Shown: positions 27,924-37,968, numbered from the stretch's first letter. The stretch is 64,000 bases of DNA from G963422275 sp963422275 (GCA_963422275.1 OY729418.1:1426001-1490000); one strand, 5' to 3'. Notes: a model not told the origin generated them from the letters alone. A program made the numbers and translations.

Positions 27924-28931
27924 ACCCGAGTTATGGATAAGCTCTGTTTTCTTTTGGAATGCACCGAATGGCGTCTGGCACGACGATTTTGCCGATTTTG
28001 ACCTTTGGCTGCGCCAGAATATAGGCAGCCAGACATGACAGGATATGAACAAAGGCATTTGTTGGGGACCGGTGTCGTGTGTGTTCCAATCCCATGCTCG
28101 ATTTCAGTTTATCGAACAGCGTTTCAATGATGAACCGCTTCCGCAACATGATTTTGTCCAGAATGGGCAGAAGAAAGTTTTTCATGTTGCGGCGAATGCC
28201 AGTGATCAGGTGCAGGCCCTGCTGCCACAAACGCTGGAAAAGCGGCTTCGAAATGTAGCCTTTATCGCCGAACGCCTTGCCTTTCAACTCGGCAATCATG
28301 GTCTCAAGCGGCTTGCGGTCGTCGGTGTTTCCAGGCGTGATCTTGACGGCCATGACCTGACCCTTGTCGTTGATGACCAGATGCAGCTTGAACCCGAAAA
28401 ACCACCCCCTGGTGCTGCGGCCCCGTTTGGCCAGTCCCTTGAAGACCTTGTTCCGGTTGATCCGTGCGTTGTGGCAGACAGCGAGCTTGGTGCTGTCCAC
28501 AAAATAGATTCCGGTTTCCTCACCGCGAAAGCATTGCATCAAGATGCAAAACGGAACCAGCAAGCGCGGCATCAGAGCGACAAACCGTCCGCAGCTCGGC
28601 AGGTCTCCAAAGCAGTCGCGATATTTCCGCTCCACGCCATAGAACCAGAAAGCCTTGAAATTCTTGAAGGGCGAGAGATGAAACAACACCATGATGAAGA
28701 GCCTTTCGCTGAGCGAGAGCTTGCCCGAGCGCGAGCGCTGGCGGCCTGTGCCGATCAGCCGATGCCGCTCCCATTCTTCAAAGGTCTTTGCAAAGTCGTC
28801 GAGACAGCAGAACAGTGCGATGACAGAGGTGCTCATTGAGGGGATCCCATCCGTTGATTTTGATTGCGGATACAGAATCAGGCCACGCCCGATTTGGGAA
28901 CCCCCTCACCCCTCTTATCCAGAATTGGGGT
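27924..28931 (-). mobile_element. IS982-family insertion sequence, copy 1
   Basis: A 1008-base element with 18-base terminal repeats (ACCCgAgTTaTGGATAAG and ACCCcAaTTcTGGATAAG, mismatches in lower case), flanked by the 6-base target duplication GAGTTA (27918-27923 and 28932-28937). It has the same length and near-identical sequence as the copy at 47623-48630. Confidence 0.92.
27931..28836 (-). CDS. IS982-family transposase
   Basis: A 301-residue DDE transposase. The catalytic region shows IYFVDSTKLAVCHNARI (first Asp), GFKLHLVINDKGQVMAVKIT and FGDKGYISKPLFQ (second Asp). The third acid lies in KRFIIETLFDKLKSSMGLEHTR. The length and the DDE_Tnp_1-type spacing match IS982. The ORF looks intact. 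The second genomic copy differs by scattered substitutions only. Confidence 0.93.
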   Translation of the reverse strand: MSTSVIALFCCLDDFAKTFEEWERHRLIGTGRQRSRSGKLSLSERLFIMVLFHLSPFKNFKAFWFYGVERKYRDCFGDLPSCGRFVALMPRLLVPFCILMQCFRGEETGIYFVDSTKLAVCHNARINRNKVFKGLAKRGRSTRGWFFGFKLHLVINDKGQVMAVKITPGNTDDRKPLETMIAELKGKAFGDKGYISKPLFQRLWQQGLHLITGIRRNMKNFLLPILDKIMLRKRFIIETLFDKLKSSMGLEHTRHRSPTNAFVHILSCLAAYILAQPKVKIGKIVVPDAIRCIPKENRAYP

Positions 28932-29225
28932 GAGTTAGACTCTTAGGCCGAAGCTCTGCGCTGCCGAGCAGCGCCATCTTGCTACTCCAGAATGTCTGTG
29001 CCAAGCTAGATGCGCATAGCGGATGGTCGTGTTGACTTGGTGTGGCCGAGCAGCTTACCGATCATCGGATAGAGCACCGTGCAGAGCACACGCCAACAGG
29101 CTGTCCCTGGCCAATCCAGCCGTTTCTTTCCGGTGGGAGCCGGAAGATCTTGTGGTTCATCTCTCCATGTGCTTCACCGTCGGTACATCGATGCTCATCA
29201 GGCCACCGCCGATGAAACCGGCTAA

Positions 29226-30413
29226 GGAACCTCTGAATACAGCCTGATTTTGGGCGTTGCATTGCGCATCCGGTGCGTGCCCGCCATTTTGCGCCACGCC
29301 TTTCTTTTGGGGGATCCTGACATGCAGCGCCTTCGGCAATTGACCTTTGCCAGCCTCCAATGCGATCGCAAGAAGCGCAAGACGCGCCGCGAGATCTTTC
29401 CGGAGCGGATGGACGGCCTGATCCCCTGGGAGCGCCTGGAGGCTCGCATTGCGCCAGCGTATCCGCTGTCGGTGATGCTGCGCGTGCACTGCGTTCAGCT
29501 GTTCTGCAACCTGAGCGACCCGATGATGGAGGACCGGCTTGCGAGGCGGAGAGCATCCGGCGCTTTGCCGGGGCGGTGCTTGAGAAGGTTCCGGACGAGA
29601 CGACGATCCCGACTTCCGCCACCGGCTGGAGCGCCACGGACTGGCGCACCAGCTGTTCGGGAGATCAGGGATCACCTGGCCGAGCGGGGGGTTTTGCTGA
29701 AGAAGGGCACCATCGTTGACGCCACCATCATCTCGGCGCCGTCGTCGACCAAGAACGAGAGCAACGACCGCGCCCCGGAGATGCACCAGACCAAGAAGGG
29801 GAACCAGTGGCATTTCGGGATGAAGCTGCACATCGGCACCGACACCCGGGGTCTGGTGCACCATCTGGAGGGAACGGCCGCCAACGTCGCGACCTGACGC
29901 CTTCGGGTCGGCTTCTGCACGGCGAGGAGGAGCAAGTCCGGGGTGACTCCGGATACCGCGGGATCGGCAAGCGCGCGGAGCACGCGCATCGCGATGTTTC
30001 GTGGCGGATTGCCATGCCCCCGAGCCAGCGCCGGACGCTGGCGCCGGGCAGCGCCGCGGCCAGGGCGGAGAAGGCGAAGGCCCGGGTGCGGGCGCGGGTG
30101 GAACATCCGTTCCGGATCGTCAAGCGGGTGTTCGGCTGCGACATGGTTCGCTATCGGGGTTTGGAGAAGAACGTGCAGCGGCTTGCGCTGCTTCCGGACT
30201 TCTCGAACCTGATGATTGCCCAGCCGCACTTGCAATGACAGGGGAGAAGTGTGTCCGGAATTTGCCGGACCGGCTCCGCGGGGGCTGAACCGGCGGCGGT
30301 TCCGCCCCGAAAACGTGCATTTGGGGCTTCCGGCCCGCAGAAAACCGGCCGGTTCAGCCGGGAAGGGCAAATTCCGCAGCCAAAACCAGAAAACCCTCCA
30401 AATCAGAGGTTCC
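29226..30413 (+). mobile_element. IS5-family (IS5 group) element, full length but decayed
   Basis: A 1188-base element with terminal repeats GGAACCTCTGA / TCAGAGGTTCC and a 4-base target duplication CTAA (29222-29225, 30414-30417). The transposase is readable in pieces: LRQLTFASLQCDRKKRKTRR, FPERMDGLIPWERLE, then KKGTIVDATIISAPSSTKNE and GNQWHFGMKLHIGTDTRGLV, and a final HPFRIVKRVFG region. The frame is broken more than once, so it is probably inactive. Shortened relatives lie at 51.5, 54.1 and 58.6 kb. Confidence 0.85.
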
Positions 30414-30434
30414 CTAACAGGTTGTCACTGTCCA

Positions 30435-31190
30435 TCACGATAGATGACCGCGCAAAAATGCAACCGTGCGCTTCCACGCAAGGTGCGCATCTGAGTAGTC
30501 ATACACATTATACCTCGGATTCGCAAAAGCATGACCGGCTTCGTACCAGTAGATTTTGAAGGTTTTTTCCGCCGCCTTCATTGATCGTTCGAATTTCTTC
30601 ACCATGCTGCGGTTGATCCACTTATCCCGGGTCGCAAAGTGACCCATGACAGGACCTTCCAGCCGTTCTGCTCTGCGCCGCGATATTGCGCACTGCCCGT
30701 AGTAAATGACCGTCGCCTGCACCGGAGTGGCTATGGATACATCCAGCGACCAACCACCCCCATAGCACCAGCCTACGGTGCCCACTTTGCCGTTGGCGCC
30801 AGGTTGGCTACGCAACCAGGCAACCCACTTCACCAATGTCTCGAGCGCTCGCTTGTTGTTTACACCCTCCCTCAGTCGATGAGCCTCACGCGAATTTGCT
30901 GGGACTTTTCCTTCGTACAGATCAACGGCGAGCGCCAGAAAACCTTCGCGTGCAAAATCCGTGGCAAATTCTTTCATCCCGGGTGTAAGCCCTCGCCCTT
31001 CGTGTATCAACATTACCGCCCCGGCAGAGGCTGGCAGCGGACCGGCAAGAAAGGCAGATACCGGTCGTCCGTTGGAAAGCGATATTGAAACGGTACTACC
31101 GCGCGATTCGACGGCAGTACTACGGCGTGCCTCGGCAATGACAAGGGGAGCTACGCCAAGCGTTTTGAGCGCTTCCCTTCGAGTTACCAT
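30435..31190 (-). CDS. Dienelactone hydrolase family protein with Tat-like leader
   Basis: A 251-residue alpha/beta hydrolase. The nucleophile elbow is GTVGWCYGGG (Cys), the acid lies near ATRDKW and the histidine in YEAGHAFAN, giving the Cys-Asp-His triad of dienelactone hydrolases. The N-terminus MVTRREALKTLGVAPLV has a twin-arginine and hydrophobic stretch suggestive of Tat export. The start overlaps by seven bases with the end of the upstream decayed antitoxin. The substrate is likely an ester or lactone but undetermined. Confidence 0.82.
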   Translation of the reverse strand: MVTRREALKTLGVAPLVIAEARRSTAVESRGSTVSISLSNGRPVSAFLAGPLPASAGAVMLIHEGRGLTPGMKEFATDFAREGFLALAVDLYEGKVPANSREAHRLREGVNNKRALETLVKWVAWLRSQPGANGKVGTVGWCYGGGWSLDVSIATPVQATVIYYGQCAISRRRAERLEGPVMGHFATRDKWINRSMVKKFERSMKAAEKTFKIYWYEAGHAFANPRYNVYDYSDAHLAWKRTVAFLRGHLS

Positions 31191-31411
31191 GTCAAGTCTC
31201 CATTCTCTTGTTCCTGATGCGGCGGTTCATCCACCGATGCGTTGACAGCAGCGGCGGGCGGCCCCTTTAGCGCGGCATTAGGGGCGGGCGGATTGAGCAG
31301 CGCCTCGTGGAAGGCGTCCCAGTCGGTCGCCGCCCGTTCCAGCTTACGCTTGCTTCTGGCATCGAGACGAATATGCACGCGCTCGTGCCTCAATTCGGCT
31401 GTTTCGGCCAC
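31184..31411 (-). pseudogene. TacA-like (DUF1778) antitoxin, internally deleted
   Basis: About 75 codons from a GTG at 31411. The beginning, ELRHERVHIRLDARSKRKLE, is the ribbon-helix-helix opening of DUF1778 antitoxins. It jumps directly to DWDAFHEALLNPPAPNAALK, which normally closes these proteins about 30 residues later. The tail after that (PPHQEQENGDLTW) looks unrelated. No GNAT-type toxin partner is adjacent. Confidence 0.55.
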
Positions 31412-31594
31412 TGCCCTGTCTCCCGTGTCGATGTTCGATGGGCATCTGCGCCATTGCGGCATACATTGCAAGAATGAAGCAAATTTTCTTCGTTTCACGC
31501 TGGCCCGCGCATGCCGTGCCAAGGGGACAGAAGTGGATTAATACATGATTCTGCGCTTGATCTCCCCTTACCCGACCATTCGCGGGCTTTGTGA

Positions 31595-31660
31595 AAGGCT
31601 CAATTAGTGAATTGTATGCATCGGGTAGTGACGGCGGTAGCGAGACAGGCCCGCCCCGTC
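31595..31660 (-). mobile_element. MITE-like IS1595-family end fragment (copy 3)
   Basis: Only one terminal stretch is present, AAGGCTCAATTAGTGAATTG, plus a short piece matching the transposase C-terminal tail. The rest of the element is missing, and the fragment joins the decayed hsdR sequence directly. Confidence 0.45.
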
Positions 31661-32730
31661 CATGAAATCCGTTGCGCGGCATTGGCGATGCCAGCATGGA
31701 ACGGAAACACTTCGTCGCGCACCCACGAAGCCAGTCGCTCAGCGTTCTGGGCCGGGTTCGGGTAGCCGCCGCCGAACAGGCAATCGCGGATGCGCCGGTC
31801 CTCGGGAATACCGCCTCGTTGACACCGAAGATCAGCCTGCCGAGCACCTTGAAAGGGTGCTCGTCAAAATCGCAATCCCCGCAGGGGGCCATGTTCATCG
31901 CATCGGCCTTGAGCCGACTTCCGATCAACCCTGCCCACCGCGCCTGTTCGGCATCGAACACACAGGCGCCGAACCACGATTCGAAGCGCAGGCCAACCTC
32001 GGCGGCGCGGATTTCATGGTCCGGTGTGCACACGGTCCGGCCGTCTTCGTCGAGCATCGTCGCCAGAGTCTCGGCATAACGCTTGGTCACGGTAATAATG
32101 ATGGTCTTGCCCGAGGCCGGCAAGCGCCGGATGCCGTCCTTTCCCATGAAGACTTTTTCGTGCGTATCGCGGAACTGGCGCACCATGGCCCGGTTGCGTT
32201 CGGGAATCGTGAACTTCCGCTCCAGCGTCTGCGGGTCCACGGTGATGATGTCCGAAGCGGTGAACAGGTCCTTGAACTCCGCCTTCGCGGCCTCGTTCAT
32301 CGCGAACCAGTGAGTTCGTCGCACTTGACCTCGAAGCCGTCTTCGGCGGCGGTGCCGGGACAGAGGATGCCCGCAGGAAGCCCGGAACATGATCCCCGCC
32401 TTGACGAGGCCGGCGCGGTTGGCGGCGCCCGCTTCGAACAGCCACTTGATGAAAGCGGCGGCCGTGCGTGATACTGGTGGAGAGAGCCTCGATGCACTCG
32501 ATCTGATAGTCGCGATCGACGGTCCTCCGATCGATCGCGACGCTGGCCAAATCGCGGCGCGCGGCAATCCGCTGTTCCAGGTCGTCCTGCGAACAGAAGC
32601 TCGTGACCTTCCGGGCATGCGCATCGATCTTGTGGGCGAGGAACCACGCTTCCTCGCCATTCGACAAGAAGATGAACGGTACGCCGAGTTGCTCGGCGTA
32701 GTGGTAGCCCTAGTCTTGTGCTTCAATCGG
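31661..32730 (-). pseudogene. hsdR: Type I restriction endonuclease R subunit (HsdR) remnant
   Basis: Minus-strand frames carry HsdR-like pieces in order. LGVPFIFLSNGEEAWFLAHK and VDRDYQIECIEALS come before the helicase core. After a large deletion come FTASDIITVDPQTLERKFTI, PERNRAMVRQFRDTHEKVF and SGKTIIITVTKRYAETLATML of the second helicase domain. The Walker A region of the first helicase lobe is not recognisable, and frameshifts separate the parts. No hsdM or hsdS is present in the window. Confidence 0.7.
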
Positions 32731-32919
32731 GTTGATGCTGGCGCGGATGGCACTTGCGAGATTCCGAGGAGCCGCTTTGTCCTCTACAGCCTTCCGCAGG
32801 ATCAGCCGCGTTTCCTCTTCCATCGAACGGCCTTGACCGGCCGCGTGCGTGCGAAGACGGGTCTTCACATCATCGTCGAGATTGCAGACCGTAATGCTCT
32901 CGATGGACATGGCCTCCAA
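32710..32919 (-). CDS. FitA-like ribbon-helix-helix antitoxin N-terminus joined to hsdR remnant
   Basis: A 69-codon ORF. The first 45 residues (SITVCNLDDDVKTRLRTHAA, then GRSMEEETRLILRKAVED) are a FitA/VapB-type ribbon-helix-helix antitoxin. The remaining residues, INPIEAQD-stop, continue in the same frame after the TAG into GYHYAEQLGVPFIFLSN of HsdR. The antitoxin tail therefore appears to have been replaced by the start of the hsdR fragment through a deletion. No FitB/VapC PIN-domain toxin is adjacent. Confidence 0.6.
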   Translation of the reverse strand: MEAMSIESITVCNLDDDVKTRLRTHAAGQGRSMEEETRLILRKAVEDKAAPRNLASAIRASINPIEAQD

Positions 32920-33547
32920 GTTTCAGCAGAGATCAGCTTGCATGGCGATTGTGATGCAATCAAGATACAGGCGGCCAGACGGTGCCGATCATGGTTTCCC
33001 GCGCAAGCCACGATTGCCGTTGCGCGGCACGGTCCCCATCACGAATGTCGGCGGTGCCGGCAAGACTGCCGCGCGCCACATCGCGCGGCCAGATCATTAT
33101 TGCCCGCGACCGCTTGGCATCGGAGGCAACACCGGCCTTCGCCAAGCTGCGGTAACACGTGCAAAGACCCGCGACGGTTTGCGATAATCATGTGCCCGGC
33201 ATCCGGTGCGCGGCAGTAACGCTGAACCGCCGGTGCGCAATGTATGGGAAACGGCGCCACCCGCTTGCGCGGAGCGCGCCGATTTGTTGCCTCTGCAATC
33301 AGGAAGGCGATGCGAATTCCTTCCCATGTCCGAATAGGTCACTCTCAGGCAGCAAATCAACGGGAAAAGTGTAACTGAAAATTTTACGGGATATTTCAAA
33401 CTGAGACACTATCGTTTTGGAAAGCAATATAATCCTGCTGCCTTGTTGTCGGTTTCACATCGCGCAGATGTCCGTACAGATCATTTCGTGATTCGACAGA
33501 TTGCGTCCATCGCGCCCGACCGCCGAAATGATGGAGGGGTTCGATGC
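32920..33547. other. Region without a recognised gene
   Basis: About 630 bases. Minus-strand frames such as AKAGVASDAKRSRAIMIWPR hint at another broken accessory gene, but I cannot assign it. Nothing with a convincing regulatory structure was seen. Confidence 0.4.
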
Positions 33548-34426
33548 CTAGGCGTTGCGCGTGAACATCCAATCAATCTTTTTGGGAGTGTAACCGATGT
33601 CCCTCGGATGGCGACGCGTTGTCGGGCCGGCGGCATTGCAAGCCGTCCACTCGAATCCCGCATTTCTCAAGACCTTGAACATCAGTTCGTGGATCTCCTC
33701 ATCAACCGCTACTGGTCTCTTGCCGGTAACTGCCTCCGACGAAAGCGCGCTGACGTTGAAATCTCCCCCAACTACTGTCGCTTCATTCGGGCACACCTCA
33801 TTTAGGCCATCGACAAGCCTTTCCGCCTCGGCCGCACGATCGTCTGGACCGCCCTCACTCTCGAAATGTACCGAAAACGCCCAAAGCGGCCCTTGCGAAA
33901 CAATGCGGGCGCCCAAGGCAATCCGGTCGCCGACCCTGCGCTGACCTTTTCCCGGCCTTCCGTGACACCACGCACCGCCACAATCCAACGGAATGATGGC
34001 CACATCATCGAACCTGAGTCGGCTCAGAATCGCGTTGCAATGCAGGCCTGCACAGTTTGTCTCTCCAGCGAATTCGACCATTTCTCGCTCGTCTCCCAAG
34101 TCGAGCTCGATGAACTCGACGCCTGCTGCGTGCCCAGTCCCGATCGATTCAGCCAGATCAGACACCGTGTCCCGGTTCCCAGATCGATCCATGCCAATGT
34201 CGGCTTCCGAAACGAGGACAATGTCCACCTAGGCTCTCGAGAGGAGCCAGGCGCTTTCCTCCACGAATTTGCAGCGCTCCAGATTCCACGCGGCGACCCA
34301 AGCCGATTCCACCATTTTCGGCCCATCGATTGACTGCTTCACGCGGATTGAATTGAGCGCTGGGCTTGATGCCTGCAGTTCGACGTGTCTTGCAGCCGTT
34401 GCAGAAACCGCCCCGGCTACCTGCAA
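33548..34426 (-). pseudogene. Endonuclease/exonuclease/phosphatase (EEP) family protein, in-frame stop
   Basis: The EEP fold is readable as VAAWNLERCKFVEESAW, then DIVLVSEADIGMDRSGN (catalytic Glu region), SVHFESEGGPDDRAAEAERL, VVGGDFNVSALSSE (GDFN motif) and KKIDWMFTR at the end. A TAG at 34229-34231 interrupts the frame between the first two. The GTG immediately after it could start a 226-residue protein lacking the first strand and its WN-x-x-R motif. The terminal KIDWMF replaces the usual catalytic SDH. I treat it as decayed. Confidence 0.65.
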
Positions 34427-34484
34427 CCATTAAATTCTGGAGGCCTCGAACGCGGGAACCTGCCTCGATGCGGACTCGCGCACG

Positions 34485-35555
34485 TCAGGAAAACTCGTTC
34501 AAGGAAACGTTGTCTATCCGTTTTCCGTTGCCTTGGTCAAAGAAGAGTGCGTCTTCCAGCTCCGTTCGAAGCCGCACTTCTTCTCCGAGCGAAAACCGCG
34601 GCATCGGAGCCGCTTCGAGAAACCGCAGGAAGCCTAGCGGCGATTCCGCCCCGTACAGTATTTCGCGGCCCATTGGTTCAATCGTCGTTATTTTTGCGGG
34701 CATCCCATCCTCTGCGGCAATGACCCTTTCCGGCCTAAAGCCCATCGACACGTGCGCCGCTTCCGAAAGCCCCGTCAGCAGGAGGCGCCTGTCACCTGCC
34801 ACAAACCGTGAATCTTTCACTGAGCCATGGATCAGATTGATTGGAGGTGAGCCGACGAAAGAAGCGACGAACGTCGTGTTCGGCTTGCGGTAAAGGTTTT
34901 CGGCTGTGTCGATTTGCTCAATCCGCCCACCATTCATGCAAATGATCCTGTCTGCCATTGTCGTGGCCTCGACTTGGTCATGGGTTACCAGAATCGTCGT
35001 GACGCCAAGCTCACGCTGTATTCGCCTGATCTCGGTCCGCATCGACAGGCGCAAAATGGCGTCGAGATTCGATAGCGGTTCGTCCAGCAACAGCAAATTG
35101 GGTCTCTTGATCAACGCTCGCGCGAGCGCCACGCGTTGCTGCTGCCCACCTGAAAGCTGCCCGGGTCTTCGTTCAAGCAAGCTTTCTATCTGGACGAGCG
35201 CGGCGATTTCCTGCGCCTGCCTGTGCGCATCATCCCTTTCCACCGACTTGAAGCGCAGCGGAAACAGGATATTCTGCATCACTGTCATGTTCGGGTACAG
35301 CGCGTACGACTGGAACACTATTCCGACATTGCGATCCTTGGGTTCAACCTCGTTGATCCTCATGCCATCGAAACGGATCGTTCCGGCTGTCGGAGCGTAT
35401 ATTCCGGCAAGCAGGAAGAGCGTCGTTGACTTCCCGCAGCCGCTTGGCCCCAGAATCGCCACGAATTCACCGTTTTCCAGCTGTGTCGTGACGTCATCGA
35501 CAGCAACAGTCTCTCCCCAGCGCTTTGTCACTCCGTCGAGCTCGATTCTCGCCAT
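34485..35555 (-). CDS. Carbohydrate-type ABC transporter ATP-binding protein (MalK/UgpC family)
   Basis: A 356-residue ATPase with Walker A LGPSGCGKST (residues 35-44), signature LSGGQQQR, Walker B LLLLDEPLSNLD and switch HDQVEATTMADRI. A C-terminal TOBE/OB regulatory region follows (VASFVGSPPINLIHG, GFRPERVIAAEDG). It is the last gene of a leftward uptake operon. Its ATG overlaps the stop of the preceding permease as TGATG. The sugar, polyol or glycerol-phosphate-like substrate is unknown. Confidence 0.93.
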   Translation of the reverse strand: MARIELDGVTKRWGETVAVDDVTTQLENGEFVAILGPSGCGKSTTLFLLAGIYAPTAGTIRFDGMRINEVEPKDRNVGIVFQSYALYPNMTVMQNILFPLRFKSVERDDAHRQAQEIAALVQIESLLERRPGQLSGGQQQRVALARALIKRPNLLLLDEPLSNLDAILRLSMRTEIRRIQRELGVTTILVTHDQVEATTMADRIICMNGGRIEQIDTAENLYRKPNTTFVASFVGSPPINLIHGSVKDSRFVAGDRRLLLTGLSEAAHVSMGFRPERVIAAEDGMPAKITTIEPMGREILYGAESPLGFLRFLEAAPMPRFSLGEEVRLRTELEDALFFDQGNGKRIDNVSLNEFS

Positions 35556-36610
35556 CAGCCCTTGATGCCTCCAAATGTCAATTGCGTCAGGTGTCTTTGC
35601 AGGAACAGGTAGAGAATCAGGCTAGGTGCCATATAGAAGACGCTGACCGCCGCGACCATTCCGTAGTCCACTCCCATCACGTCATCTGCAACGTAATAGA
35701 GATATGTGGACATTACCCAGTACGAATTCCCGGTCCGAAGAGCTGTTACAAAGACATACTCCTCCCATCCCTTGATGAATCCAAGAACCGAAATCGCGAT
35801 GATCCCCGCCCAGACATGCGGAAGCACCACTAGCCTGAAGGCCTGCCGTCGCGTCGCCCCGTCGGTCATCGCGCTCATCTCCATGTCCCATGGAACGGCG
35901 TCGAAGAATCCTTTCATGATGAATATGAAGAACGGAAGGTCGAGCACTGTAAGGACCAGAATCGGCCCGGCGAGGTTGTTCAGAAGCCCGATCCAGAAGA
36001 TGACCAGGAAAATCGGAATTGTCAGCATCCACGGATGAAAGACCTCGAGAATCAAGAGCCCCTGCAGGAACGAGGAGCGACCCCTGAACGCGAAACGGGA
36101 AAGATAGTACCCGGAGAGCGTCGCGACAGTGACCTTGAAGAGCGTCGAAGTTGCTGCAACGAAGAGCGAGTTTATGAAGGCGATCCACACCCATGGGAAT
36201 TGTCCGCCGGCGGTTGCGGCTCCCCTCAGTTCCTCAACGAGGTTGGGGTTGACGAGAAACCTGTAGTTTTGCAGATGCAAGTCACCGCCCACAGTCAGGA
36301 AGAGACCCAAGGCCGAAAGCGCTATCAGAATTCCTGCGGCGATCAACCTGCGCCTGACCGACTTCTCGGCCAGATGCACCGCCCCGTAGATGAACACTGC
36401 GGAGACCAGAATGCTGCAGGCCTTCCAGAGAACCAGCGACTCCACTCCACCCGTGCGCGCCGAAAACGAAATGACGACCACCCAGAAAAAAGGGAGCAGA
36501 ACCGGAATGGAAACGATGACGAGAAACCCAACAAGCAGGCCCGCATTGATCCTGCGCATCCGGGTGGAGCGGCGCGCGAGTGATTCCCAGTCTCGGGATG
36601 CCGCAGTCAC
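35555..36610 (-). CDS. Carbohydrate-type ABC transporter permease (MalG-like)
   Basis: A 351-residue permease with six or more hydrophobic segments and the EAA loop EMSAMTDGATRRQAFRLVVL, which contacts the ATPase. An insertion of about 90 residues between the first two helices (about residues 50-140) contains two extra hydrophobic stretches, making it longer than a typical 280-residue MalG. It starts at a GTG overlapping the TAG of the upstream permease and is followed by the ATPase with a TGATG overlap. Confidence 0.9.
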   Translation of the reverse strand: MTAASRDWESLARRSTRMRRINAGLLVGFLVIVSIPVLLPFFWVVVISFSARTGGVESLVLWKACSILVSAVFIYGAVHLAEKSVRRRLIAAGILIALSALGLFLTVGGDLHLQNYRFLVNPNLVEELRGAATAGGQFPWVWIAFINSLFVAATSTLFKVTVATLSGYYLSRFAFRGRSSFLQGLLILEVFHPWMLTIPIFLVIFWIGLLNNLAGPILVLTVLDLPFFIFIMKGFFDAVPWDMEMSAMTDGATRRQAFRLVVLPHVWAGIIAISVLGFIKGWEEYVFVTALRTGNSYWVMSTYLYYVADDVMGVDYGMVAAVSVFYMAPSLILYLFLQRHLTQLTFGGIKG

Positions 36611-37557
36611 TACTGAACCTCGATTTTCGGGTTGGTGAGCAACGTTTTCATGTTAGTCAGCCGGTACAGGAGCAACGCAAGCGCCGTCCCAATGACGATG
36701 AGAATCAACGTGATCGCGGCACCATAGGCGTATTGTCCGGAACCGATTTGCGGCGCGAGCGTCTTGGTGTAGGCGAGCATGGCCATTGTCATGGTCGATC
36801 GCGCCGGTCCCATGATCAGGAAAATGTACTCGAACGAGACCATCAGGGCCAAGGCCTGAAACACGGTGATGTACGACAGCGGCCAGCGAAGTGCCGGTAA
36901 TACGATATGGCGGATAATCGACAGCGAACCCGCGCCGTCCACTCGCGCGGCATGGAAGAGATGTTCGGGGATCGACCGTATGGTGCTTGTCAGAATCAGC
37001 ATCCCGATTGAAGCGCCGATGAAACCGTTTGCAACAACAATGATCGCCATCGGCTGGTGCAGGATCAGGTTAACCGGTTCCATGCCGAAAACGTTTATCA
37101 AGACTTGATTCAACAAGCCGCGTTCCGTTGGGTCCACCACCCAGATCCACAGCAGCGCATAAACAACGGACGGGGACATCCGGGGCAAAAGCCAGATCGC
37201 CCGGAAAGTGCCGCCAAGCCAGTCAGGCAAGGCTGTCGTGGTCAGGGCGAGGATCAATGCGAACGTTACGTTGAAGATCGTCAACGTGAAGAAGACAAAG
37301 ACTGCCGTCTTCGCCAGTGCCCGGTAGAACGACCCGCGCAGCTCGAAACCAAGAAGTGCCTCCTCGTTGGGCTTCACGAGCTTGCGGAACTGCTCCGTGG
37401 TAAGCTCGGTCGCAATCACGGTCTGTTCCATGTCGGTAAATGCGACGGCCAGATCGACAATGATCGGAAAGACAAGCAGTACGAGCAGAAACGCGCAGGC
37501 TGGCCCGAGAAAGACCAGCGCGTTCGTGACCTGACGTTGGCCTTGGGCGCTAATCAT
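36610..37557 (-). CDS. Carbohydrate-type ABC transporter permease (MalF-like)
   Basis: A 315-residue permease beginning MISAQGQRQVTNALVFLGPA. It has about six transmembrane helices and the coupling loop FHAARVDGAGSLSIIRHIVL. An upstream open frame extends to 37677 but runs through an inserted MITE-like element, so I place the start at the ATG 37557. No Shine-Dalgarno sequence remains before this ATG because the element ends five bases away. Translation may therefore be weak or altered. Confidence 0.88.
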   Translation of the reverse strand: MISAQGQRQVTNALVFLGPACAFLLVLLVFPIIVDLAVAFTDMEQTVIATELTTEQFRKLVKPNEEALLGFELRGSFYRALAKTAVFVFFTLTIFNVTFALILALTTTALPDWLGGTFRAIWLLPRMSPSVVYALLWIWVVDPTERGLLNQVLINVFGMEPVNLILHQPMAIIVVANGFIGASIGMLILTSTIRSIPEHLFHAARVDGAGSLSIIRHIVLPALRWPLSYITVFQALALMVSFEYIFLIMGPARSTMTMAMLAYTKTLAPQIGSGQYAYGAAITLILIVIGTALALLLYRLTNMKTLLTNPKIEVQ

Positions 37558-37562
37558 TTTGA

Positions 37563-37924
37563 AAGGCTCAATTCGCGATTCGCAGGCATGTCTTGGCGCT
37601 AGCGGTTGCGAGGCAGGCTCTTGGCGATGGATGCCTGCCCAAGACGACGAGATGGAACCACCTCGGACAGCTGTCAAGACACTTGGTGGCGATGCCGCGG
37701 AAGCGCCGCGGGAAGCCCTTGATCTGGCTGTGGCGGCTGTTGACCGTCTGGATGTGCACGGCCCCGCGCACCCGCTCGCCCTTGCGGCACTGCTCCGCCG
37801 TCAATTTATCGATGTTCGAAAACCAGTCCCGAAACCGTGTCCGATCCATTCTTCCGCTCCCCGTGGTCAATGCAAGTCGGAACCCAGTGCAGCACATACG
37901 CCTGCGAAATGCGAACAGAGCCTT
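37563..37924 (-). mobile_element. MITE-like, internally deleted IS1595-family element (copy 4)
   Basis: A 362-base element bounded by AAGGCTCAATTCGCGA and a diverged GCGAACAGAGCCTT end. On the minus strand it encodes RTRFRDWFSNIDKLTAEQ (transposase start) followed after a deletion by NSRHSQIKGFPRRFRGIATK and the tail. It lies inside the ABC operon, between the binding-protein terminator and the first permease. Confidence 0.75.
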
Positions 37925-37925
37925 T

Positions 37926-37956
37926 TGAAAACAGGGCCGCCGTGATGGCGGCCCTG
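37926..37956 (-). terminator. Rho-independent terminator after the binding-protein gene
   Basis: A perfect ten-pair stem CAGGGCCGCC / GGCGGCCCTG (37932-37941, 37947-37956) with a five-base loop is followed by TTTT on the minus strand. It lies 13 bases after the binding-protein stop. Such a terminator, if leaky, would set a higher level of binding protein than of permeases. Confidence 0.85.
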
Positions 37957-37968
37957 AGGAGATCTGGT

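Noticed and set aside
30060..30120. Possible phase-variable or intact IS5 transposase at 29.2-30.4 kb
   Set aside because: More than one frameshift and a stop interrupt the frame; no single slip site would restore it.
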